This document shows positions 56,189-64,000 of a DNA stretch of 64,000 bases, in pieces; position 1 is the first letter of the stretch; the number at the start of each line of letters is the position of its first letter. Source of the stretch: Lycium barbarum (taxonomy: Eukaryota; Streptophyta; Magnoliopsida; Solanales; Solanaceae). The stretch lies in assembly GCF_019175385.1 (NCBI RefSeq), contig NC_083348.1:1379001-1443000 (forward strand), given 5' to 3'. The position numbers and the translations under genes were made by a program. Below the pieces are notes generated by a model that saw only the letters and a list, made by a program, of their open reading frames with translations, was not told the origin of the DNA and searched no databases.

Positions 56189-56218
56189 AGGGGAATCATG
56201 ATAGAAGGCAACTAGGTT

Positions 56219-57777
56219 TTATCTCAAAGCATTATCAGCACCTACCAGCATCCTTCCTTTTCTGCTTAGAATGCCAGAATGGTATTTATAGTGAGGCTTG
56301 TGACTTGAACCATACTGGATTGTCCGAATCAGCTTATGCAGGCTTGGATATTGAATCCAAGAAGTCTTTACAGCATCCAACAGATCAGCATGAACTCCAA
56401 AAATGCTGAAAAGCTGTATAGAATCCTGCTTCCTAGACAAAGCATCAGCAACAATATTTTGTTTACCCTCATTATAGTCAATGGTGTAGTCATAACCTAG
56501 TAACTGGACCAACCATTTTTGCTGACTAGGGGTGGTGATTCTTTGCTCTAAAAGGTACTTACGACTGTGATGATCAGTCTTAATAACAAATTGTCTACCC
56601 AGAAGATATGGGCTCAACTTTTGAACTGCAGTCACCAAGGCTAGAAGTTCTCTCTCATAAACAGAAAGAGCCTTGTTCCTCTCAGACAACCCTCTACTGA
56701 AGTAAGCTATAGGCCTGTCGTCTTGGACTAACACAACCCCAATACCATCACCAGATGCATCAGTTTCCACAATGAACTCTTTTGAAAAGTTAGGAAGAGT
56801 TAGAATAGGTGTAGAAGTTACAGCTTTCTTCAGATTTTCAAATGCAAAAGTAGCAGCAAGATTCCATTTGAAGTTGCTTTTCTTCAGTAGATTGTACAAG
56901 GGTCTTGCAATAAGGCTATAATCTCTAACGAACCTTTTGTAATAGCCTGTCAAGCCCAGAAATCCCCTCAGCCCTTTTAGAGTAGTTGGTTGGACCCAAT
57001 CCAATACTGATTCCACCTTTTGTTTATCCATAGATACCCCTTGTTCAGAGATGACATGACCCAAGTGACCCCAAATGCACATTTACTTTTCTTAAAAAAT
57101 AACACCTGTGCTCTAAGAACTTTGAAAGCCTCTTGTAGATGTGTTAGGTGATCTGTCCAATTCCTGCTATATATGAGAATGTCATCAAAGAAAACCAATA
57201 TGAATTTTCTGAGATGAGCATGGAAAATTTGGTTCATTAGACTTTGAAAGGTTGAAGGGGCATTTGTGAGACCAAATGGCATAACTAAGAACTCATAATG
57301 GCCATGGTGGGTTCTGAATGCAGTTTTATGTATGTCTTCCTCAAACATTCTAATATGATGATAGCCAGATCTTAGGTCCAACTTAGAGAAATATTTAGCT
57401 CCATGTAATTCATCCAGAAGTTCCTCAATCACTGGTATAGGGAACTTATCCTTGATTGTGCAGTTTGTCAACTCCCTATAATCCACACATGTCCTCCAAG
57501 AACCATCATTCTTCTTCACCATGACAATAGGTGATGAATAAGGATTGGTACTGTGCCTGATTACTCCAGTCTCCAACATTTCATCCACCAATTTCTCAAT
57601 CTCATCTTTTTGGACTGCAGGATACCTATAAGGTCTAATGTTTATCGGTGAAGTTCCATCCTTCAAAATGATTTTGTGATCATGTGATCTTGAAGGTGGA
57701 AAATCAGTGGGAACTTCAAACAAATCATTGTACTCCTCTAACAAAGCTTGCATTCCCACCTCGATCTCAAAATCCAC
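56219..57777 (-). pseudogene. Element 5 reverse transcriptase and RNase H
   Basis: [74 protein letters not shown] and [13 protein letters not shown] (catalytic FFDD). A frameshift near 57065 follows, then [20 protein letters not shown] and FLGLTGYYKRFVRDYSLIA. RNase H: FIVETDASGDGIGVVLVQ (catalytic Asp), IAYFSRGLSERNKALSVYER (catalytic Glu region), QFVIKTDHHSRKYLL (Asp) and YNEGKQNIVADALSRK (last Asp). Lengths match the family. One frameshift and the stop at 56219 are the only visible lesions. Confidence 0.92.
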
Positions 57778-57786
57778 TTAAGTACC

Positions 57787-58464
57787 TTATATACTCATCA
57801 ATTCTACTGCATTTTCTGTAACACGTTCCTCCTGATACCTTCCAACTGAGATCATGCATAATTCTGCTGGTTTGGCCAGTAACTTGTCCATCCTATCTTG
57901 TTGAATCACTTTAGTAGATGGTGATTTAATTCCTCTCAGTGAGACCTTGTGACCCATAATAGTGAATTCCATCCTTAACTTGTTGAAATTCCACATAATA
58001 TCTCCCGAGGTAGATAACCATTGAATATCAAGCACCATATTGCATCCTCCTATAGAAAACACCAGCATATCTGAATCAAAAGAAACACCTTGCATTTTCT
58101 ACATCAATTTTTTGCACGCATAATTACTATATACCTTATTTCCATCAGCAACAGACATAGGAAAAGGTGAGATGGCAGTCAAAACACACCCCAGCCTCTT
58201 TGCAGTGTTTAAATCTAGAAAATTGTGGGTGCTTCCAGTGTCAATCAACACATGGATTGCCTTACCCTCTATAGAAATGGTAATTCTCATGGTTCTGAAG
58301 TCATGGATACCATTCATTGCATGGACTGACACATGAGGTAATATGGATCCCTTAGAATCAGTTTCTAGTCCTTGACCAATCATGGATAAGCACTCAGCAG
58401 GGTCCAATGAGACTTCCCCTAATTCAGTAATTTCTTCACCCTCCTCTACTTCCATAGAAAACAA
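57787..58464 (-). pseudogene. Element 5 aspartic protease
   Basis: IEGKAIHVLIDTGSTHNFLD carries the canonical D-T-G active site, with MVLDIQWLSTSGDIMWNF as the second motif (usually VVLGxQWLxxLG). A TAG at 58099 and a stop at 57787 lie in frame. It is joined to RT in the same frame. Confidence 0.87.
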
Positions 58465-59495
58465 TTGTCTTTTTTTTTTTTACAAATGTGGCCAAAATTG
58501 TACTTCTCATCACAGTTGAAGCACAGTCCCTTGTTCCTCCTCTCATCCATTTCAGTAGGTGTTAGTAATTTGGCATTTCTGTAGAGTGGTTTGGGTCCTA
58601 TACTAGCAGTAGTTTGAGGTTTAAAGGGTGCATTGGTGGATTTAGCTTGTAGGTTCTGGTTCTGGTTTTGGGGAAAAGAAGAATTAACATGGTTTTGGGA
58701 AAAAGAAGAATTGGCATAGTAAGATGGTTTAGCATTTGAGAAGCTGATCATATTTCTGGGGTTGGGAATAGGTAGCATCCCGATAAAAAGTTGTGGTTGG
58801 ACAGCAATGGTTTGTTCTTGAATTTTAGCCAAACTAACAGCCTTAGCTAAGGTTCTTGGTCCTAACATCTTAACAGTCAGCCCAATCTCAGGTTTCAACC
58901 CTCTTACAAAACAACTAACAACATACTCCTCAGATAATTCCACCCTTGTTAGTAATTCATCAAAAATATCTACATATTCTTAAATTGATCCTAACTGCTT
59001 GAGTTCCTTGAAATCTCTCAGTGGATCATCAAACAGCTCCTCTCCAAACCTAGCATACAAACACCCCACATACTCTCCCCATCTTGGCCAATCTCTAGTT
59101 ATTCTACTTTTCATATATGACTGATGCCATTGCAAGGCTCTTCCTTCTAGTCTACATGATGCCATTTTCACTTTACCACCCTCTTCTATATCCTCCACAT
59201 CAAAAAATTGATCACATTGATACAACCAGTCTTTCAAGTTTTGTCCATCAAACTTGGGAAATTCTAACTGATATTTCCTATTAGTAGCAGTTTCATACCT
59301 CTCATGTCTACAATTCCTCTTAGGTGTTGCATCAGCTACTTCAGGTGCTGCGTTTCTGTCATGAACTGTTGCATGTCCATTGATATTGTTTCCTACATTA
59401 CCCAGTAGCATTCTCTTAATTTCCTCAATTGCCTGTGCTACTCTTTCATCCACCATGGTGCACATATCATAAACTGAAGTCACAACTCCATCCAT
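58446..59495 (-). pseudogene. Element 5 gag
   Basis: Start MDGVVTSVYDMCTMVDERVA. The gag core has LEFPKFDGQNLKDWLYQCDQ, FFDVEDIEEGGKVKMASCRL and ALQWHQSYMKSR, then a stop at 58980 in the same frame. The C-terminal part holds YVVSCFVRGLKPEIGLTVK and a knuckle-like CFNCDEKYNFGHIC near 58510. An 11-base T run on the plus strand near 58472 (A run in sense) coincides with a frame change into protease, perhaps a slippage-prone site or simple decay. Confidence 0.87.
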
Positions 59496-59529
59496 GGAGT
59501 TTTTTGAGAGAATCGACTTCCTTCCTTAA

Positions 59530-59804
59530 TTCTTGCATTCTAGTATTGTGGAGTTTTCAAAGGGCAGAGTGTACATAAAGATTTTGTTATGCTACAGATA
59601 AAGGCGATAGTTAGGGAGAGAGTTTCTATGTTTAGAGGATACAAAGCAGCTAGGAAATGTGCTTGGTTTTTCGCTAGAATTTGTAATTAGTTCCTTGAGG
59701 CCTGGCTTTACTTGACACCAGATGGTGGTTAAGTGCTAGGTGCTCCTTAGGTGTATTCAATTTGTTGGTATGGTAATATTTACAGTTTATTGCCAAAAAA
59801 AAAA
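59530..59804 (+). mobile_element. LINE 3' end with poly-A tail
   Basis: Plus-strand text encodes IKAIVRERVSMFRGYKAARK-like residues ending at a stop near 59685. This is followed by an untranslated tail with TTTGTTGGTATGGTAATATT and TTTATTGCC and then ten A residues (59795-59804), the usual end of nightshade L1-type LINEs. Direct repeats AAAAATAGGCT flank the whole compound insert at 54613-54623 and 59800-59810. Confidence 0.65.
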
Positions 59805-60090
59805 TAGGCTCTATATTTGGAACATTCACTATATTGACACCAAAAAAAGATGAATACATTGAAATACAGCGAAATACACAAATCGTGAAAACAAAGTGGA
59901 GTAAAAATAGGCTCTATATTTGGAACATTCACTATATTTACACCAAATAAAGATGAATACATTGAAATACAACGAAATACAAAAATCGTGAAAACAAACT
60001 GGAGTAAAAATAGGCTCTATATTTGTAACATTCACTATATTTGCACCAAAAAAATAGGTTCTATATTCGAAACATTCACTATATTTGATT
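59800..60090. repeat. 103-bp tandem array, right part
   Basis: TAGGCT stands at 59805, 59908 and 60011 (period 103), then a shortened 44-bp unit with TAGGTT. Same unit as 54441-54623. Confidence 0.88.
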
Positions 60091-61447
60091 ATTCAAATAC
60101 ACAATTTCTCCTTCGAAATACAGAAATACAAGCGAGTACAAAAAATACACTCTAAGTATACTAAAAAAAATAGAGAATACAGTCAAATCCGGTCGGATCT
60201 CGGGTGAAAATAGAAAATATACACTTTATGTACACTAAAAAAATGAAGAATACAGTCAACAGAGGGTGGAGAGGCGAGTCAACCATTCATCGGAGAATAG
60301 AACAAATGTGATCTGTTTCCCTAACATTGGGTCCAGTTCCTTTTAAGAAAAATGAAAAATAAAAGTAAGGGAAATCTCCACAACATGCTCAACTCCTAGA
60401 TGAAATGGTGTCATATCATCAACTAAAAGGACTTGGATTTTCTTCGGTCTTGTTACTCAAAATCCCTGTAAAAGGAATCTGTTTTTCCATGTAATTTGAT
60501 GATCCTTGTATTGTTTTTTTTTTTTTGCGATAAACAAAACTTTACGACCATGTTTAACCTTATCTTCTTTTAAAGCAACAACATGAAGCATATGGAGTTC
60601 AGATCTGAAGAACTAGAACTTTAAGCTTCTCAAGTTTGGAGATTGAGATGGTAGTAGTGGTGGTGGTACTGACAGTGACGTTGGGGGTGGAGATGGAGGA
60701 GGGAGGGAGGGGTAAGTGAGGGGAAGGAAAGGAGAGACCGGAGATAGAGAAAAGGAGGGAGAGAGGCGGCAGTGAGGGGAAGGAGAGGAGAGACCGGAGA
60801 TAGAGAAAAGGAGGGAGAGAGACGACAGTGAGGGGAAGGAGAGGAGAGAGAATTTGTTTAGGGTTTGGGGAAGATGAAAAACCTTAAATGTATAGTGAGG
60901 GAGAAGATAGAGAGGTATATGTATTTTGAAAGTTACTGGACCAGTTATGGAATGTAATTTTGGAAAAATAAAGCTACGAAAATTAAATAAAAAATAAGGT
61001 AGTTATTATTCATAAACAAGTCTTAGAGGTAGCTATGGCAAGTAAATTTTCCTTTCTTTTATGTGAAAATATATTAAACTTTTTTTCAAATTATATTTTT
61101 CCTTAAGAAATTATTATAGACACGTAAAGAAATCATTCTGTCATTCAATTTATATCTTACTATAGGATTAATTGTTGAATTAAAATATTTTTCTTATAAT
61201 ATTATTTATCATTTATTGATGTTAGTTATCGTTTATTAGTTGTTGTTTTAAATTTTTATTCGTACGATTGAACGTATTTTTTTTTTTTGTTTGTATTTTC
61301 TCCGGTAATTTTGTTTTGTACGTGGTTGAAAACATAAGCAATTAGAAAATATTTCACTTAAGATATGATTAAGTTTTAGATTCAAAATTTGACACAAATA
61401 ACTTATATCATTGTTAATGTTTTAAAAATGTATCAAGAATGTAATTT
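60091..61447. other. AT-rich non-coding DNA with a purine block
   Basis: Shows GAATACAGTCAA words twice (about 60176 and 60250), then a strongly G/A-biased block (60640-60850). The rest, to 61447, is AT-rich. No coding potential is recognised. Confidence 0.45.
60716..60860 (+). repeat. 56-bp purine-rich tandem repeat
   Basis: Units starting GTGAGGGGAAGGAAAGG-like at 60716, 60772 and 60828, spacing exactly 56 bp, nearly pure purine on the plus strand. The preceding GGGGGTGGAGATGGAGGAGGG adds to the skew. Confidence 0.88.
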
Positions 61448-61576
61448 TGTCATGACCCAAATCACTGATCGCGCGGGCACCTATCCTTTCCCACCTTGTA
61501 GGCGAACCCTTCCCTTACTCAATCATCCAAAACAACATAATAAGTAATTAAGAAGAAATAGCAGTCTAAAATCATA
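61448..61576 (-). mobile_element. LTR terminus fragment of the element-4 family
   Basis: TGTCATGACCCAAATCAC, GCGCGGGCACCTATC and TTGTAGGCGAACCCTTCC match the plus-strand left end of the LTRs at 32779 and 38135. It breaks off into the microsatellite after about 130 bp. Confidence 0.75.
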
Positions 61577-61744
61577 GATGATGATGATGATGATTATAAT
61601 AATAATAATAATGATAATAATAATAATAATAATGATAATAATAATAACAATAATCATAATAATAATAATTAATAATGATAATGATAATAATGATAATAAT
61701 AATAATAATAATAATAATCATAATTATTATTAATAATGATAATA

Positions 61745-61781
<37 letters not shown>

Positions 61782-61837
61782 TAATAATTATAATAATAAT
61801 AATAATAATAATGATAATAATAATGATAATGATAATG

Positions 61838-61883
<46 letters not shown>

Positions 61884-61933
61884 TGATAATAATAATAATA
61901 ATGATAATAATAATAATAATAATAATAATAATC

Positions 61934-61967
<34 letters not shown>

Positions 61968-62011
61968 TGATGATGATGATGATAGTAATAATAATAGTGA
62001 TAGTAGTAGTA

Positions 62012-62086
<75 letters not shown>

Positions 62087-62098
62087 GTAATAATAATC

Positions 62099-62131
<33 letters not shown>

Positions 62132-62265
62132 CATAATCATAATGATAATGATCATAATGATAATAATAATGATACTAATAATAATAAAAAATCATAATGA
62201 TAATGATAATAATAACAATAATAATAATCATGATCATAATGATAATAATAATGATAAGAATAATC

Positions 62266-62349
<84 letters not shown>
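61577..62349. repeat. Large compound trinucleotide microsatellite (AAT with GAT)
   Basis: About 770 bp of AAT units interspersed with GAT, AGT, AAC and CAT variants, with pure runs of more than 20 AAT units near 62010-62085. The open frames on both strands here (poly-I, poly-N, poly-Y) are artefacts of the repeat. It ends where pararetrovirus-like sequence begins. Confidence 0.97.
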
Positions 62350-62350
<1 letters not shown>

Positions 62351-62370
62351 ACCTTCTCGCTGTTCAAAGA

Positions 62371-62865
62371 ATGTATTATTATCCTAGACCAACTCCTCAA
62401 GATTTATCGGAGGAGAATGAGCATATCATTGCCAATAGTTATAGTGGTAAAAAAATCTATGAATGGAACATAGATGGTTATAGTGAAAGACATATTTATT
62501 GTACCATACAAAGAATGTTGATGTATAGTACAATTAGTAAGGTTAGTAGAAATAATGAGCATACTATCGCTGATATGATTATAGCAGGATTTACTAGCCA
62601 ATTAAAAGGCTGGTGGGATAATTATCTTACCCAGAACAGCGTGGACAAATCCTTAGTGCTGTCAAAAGAGAACCAGATGAGAATACTCAAGAAATAAAAT
62701 ATGTTTCAACTGCTGTTTATATACTAGTTCTTAATATTATTGAACATTTTTCAGGAAGATGGTCAGATAATTATGAGACCATTCGAACTTTGCTTCAAAA
62801 TTTGAGGTGTAAGACTCTTACTTCTTTCACATGGTATAAGGATATATTCCTTTGTCGGGTTATGA
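62371..62865 (+). pseudogene. Pararetrovirus coat-protein-like region, frame-broken
   Basis: Starts MYYYPRPTPQDL and includes IYEWNIDGYSERHIY and GFTSQLKGWWDNYL, a block conserved in the upstream part of caulimovirid polyproteins and related plant endogenous copies. The first frame ends at 62695-62697. Related text continues in another frame (NIIEHFSGRWSDNYETIR, RCKTLTSFTWYKDIF) up to about 62865, where it stops. At least one frameshift, near 62650, and stops make it non-functional. Capsid assignment is by position and resemblance, not by a decisive motif. Confidence 0.65.
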
Positions 62866-62885
62866 AATAAAAGATAGGTTGATGA

Positions 62886-64000
62886 ATAAACATCAACAAC
62901 TTTGTTTTTCTCAAACAAGAAATCTATACTCTTAATATTGAAGAAATTTTGCAAAATCCTAAATTACAGCAAAAAATAGATTTCTTAAAAAACCAATTTT
63001 CATTACAAATTTGTAGTGACCATCCTAATGCTTTTTGGAAAAGAAAAAAACATATTGTTTCTCCTCCTTATGAAGAAACCTTTTCTGAGGAAAATATTCC
63101 TACTAAAGCACGATCATGTCAAATGAATTCTGAATATTTAGAATTATGCAAAAATGAGATTTCTTCTCTTTTACAAAAAGGTCTAATACGATCTTCGAAA
63201 TCTCCATGCTCATGCACAACTTTTTATGTCAATAAACATGTTGAACAGGAACGAGGAGTTCCTAGGTTGATTATTAATTATAAACCCCTTAATAAGGTAT
63301 TGAAGTGGATTCGATATCGAATCCCTAATAAAAAGGATTTATTGGATCGACTCCATAATGCTGTTATATTTTCCAAATTTGATTTGAAATCGGGATATTG
63401 GCAAATTCAAATTACTGAAGCAGATAAATATAAAACTGCTTTCAATGTCCCTATTGGGCAATTCAAATGGAATGTCATGCCATTTGGATTAAAAAATGCC
63501 CCTTCAGAATTTCAAAAAATCATGAATGACATTTTCATGCCTTGTAGTTATTTTATCATTGTTTATATCGATGATATTTTAGTATTTTCAAATACGATAG
63601 AACTGCATTTTAAACACCTTGATTTATTCAAAAAAGTTATTATACAAAATGGATTGGTTATATCAAAGCCAAAAATGAGTCTTTTTCAAACCAAAGTAAG
63701 ATTTTTAGGTCACAATAGTGAAAAAGGAAAAATTATTCCTATCAATAGGAGTATAGAATTTGCTTCTAAATTTGCTGATATTATCACTGATAAAACTCAG
63801 CTTCAACGATTTCTTGGAAGCTTAAATTATATTTCACCATTTTATAAAGACTTAGCAAAAAATACAGCTATTTTATATGATAGATTAAAAAATCCAAAGC
63901 CTTGGACTGATGATCATACCCAAGCCATTCGTAGGATTAAGGGAAAAGTTCATAATCTTCCTTGTCTTACTTTAGCCAATCCTACTTGGCAAAAAATTAT
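62886..64000 (+). CDS. Pararetrovirus reverse transcriptase, open to window edge (partial)
   Basis: The frame follows TGA codons at 62880-62885 and stays open for 371 codons to the window edge. An N-terminal stretch rich in K, Q and N precedes the RT fingers (KNEISSLLQKGLIRSS, GVPRLIINYKPLN). The palm has SKFDLKSGYWQIQI and VMPFGLKNAPSEFQ, and catalytic YIDDILVFS lies near 63572. The connection LQRFLGSLNYISPFYKDLA and LPCLTLANPTWQ are typical of Caulimoviridae. RNase H lies beyond the window. The absence of stops across RT is notable in a relic. No start codon can be chosen, since this is the inner part of a polyprotein. Confidence 0.85.
   Translation, partial: MNINNFVFLKQEIYTLNIEEILQNPKLQQKIDFLKNQFSLQICSDHPNAFWKRKKHIVSPPYEETFSEENIPTKARSCQMNSEYLELCKNEISSLLQKGLIRSSKSPCSCTTFYVNKHVEQERGVPRLIINYKPLNKVLKWIRYRIPNKKDLLDRLHNAVIFSKFDLKSGYWQIQITEADKYKTAFNVPIGQFKWNVMPFGLKNAPSEFQKIMNDIFMPCSYFIIVYIDDILVFSNTIELHFKHLDLFKKVIIQNGLVISKPKMSLFQTKVRFLGHNSEKGKIIPINRSIEFASKFADIITDKTQLQRFLGSLNYISPFYKDLAKNTAILYDRLKNPKPWTDDHTQAIRRIKGKVHNLPCLTLANPTWQKI

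Larger units (their letters stand above)
54624..59520 (-). mobile_element. Reina-like chromovirus, element 5
   Basis: A minus-strand Ty3/gypsy element with a single recognisable LTR (left, about 307 bp) and complete domain order gag, protease, RT, RNase H, integrase, chromodomain. Short LTR, compact size near 5 kb and a C-terminal chromodomain fit the Reina group. The 5' LTR and primer site are missing at the right, where the element meets a LINE tail. Its coding region is the best preserved in the window: one long frame interrupted by about five stops and at least two frameshifts. Confidence 0.82.
62350..64000 (+). mobile_element. Endogenous pararetrovirus (Caulimoviridae-like), partial
   Basis: A plus-strand relic of a DNA pararetrovirus that continues past the window. 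It shows a coat-protein/zinc-finger-type upstream region (62371-62860) with frame breaks, then an RT open to the edge. No LTR, no integrase and the caulimovirid type of RT argue against an LTR retrotransposon. The protease expected between coat region and RT is not visible, so a deletion is likely. It abuts the microsatellite directly. Confidence 0.82.

Noticed and set aside
61669..62400. Long open frames on both strands with poly-I, poly-N and poly-Y
   Set aside because: They are translations of the AAT/GAT microsatellite in several frames and have no protein-like composition.

Overview
This window is plant nuclear DNA, almost certainly from a nightshade (Solanaceae). The evidence is a TS-type SINE with its pyrimidine tract and TTG tail, large chromovirus LTRs of the TGTCACGACCC...GTTACA kind primed by tRNA-iMet, foldback elements typical of nightshade genomes, and an endogenous pararetrovirus at the right edge. 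I found no intact host gene. It is a repeat-rich, intergenic stretch built by nested insertion of transposable elements. The genus cannot be told from the sequence.

Region by region: 1-6998 is AT-rich, with a three-copy segmental duplication carrying foldback hairpins (1319-4090), a second foldback element, a SINE and an Emigrant/pogo-like MITE. 6999-21295 is two old LTR remnants. The first is split by a 5'-truncated LINE (8664-9858) and by a 9.3-kb Tekay/Del-like chromovirus (9973-19318, TSD CCATG). 21296-42660 is a 5'-truncated Tat/Ogre-like Ty3/gypsy element. Its integrase was split by a second chromovirus (22649-31783, TSD GTACA), and its RNase H region by a 7.2-kb non-autonomous LTR element (32779-40002, TSD GGTGA) that carries an antisense plant-transposon-protein pseudogene.

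43906-53032 looks like two Helitrons lying end to end. The first holds a captured MAP-kinase gene fragment. The second holds a foldback MITE, a minisatellite, an internally deleted copia element and a LINE fragment. 54441-60090 is a roughly 103-bp tandem array split by a compound insertion: a Reina-like chromovirus on the minus strand plus a LINE 3' tail on the plus strand. A 770-bp ATT/ATG-type trinucleotide tract (61577-62349) leads into the pararetrovirus (62371-64000), whose reverse-transcriptase frame stays open to the window edge.

How the parts relate: the non-autonomous element at 32779-40002 shares its tRNA-iMet primer site, leader and an unusual block beside the 3' LTR with the chromovirus at 9973-19318, so it was probably moved by that family. 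Most interesting, several of these LTR families carry an array of short palindromes directly upstream of the TATA box. The words differ between families but the architecture is the same. The proteins are all broken by stops, frameshifts or deletions, except the still-open viral reverse-transcriptase frame.
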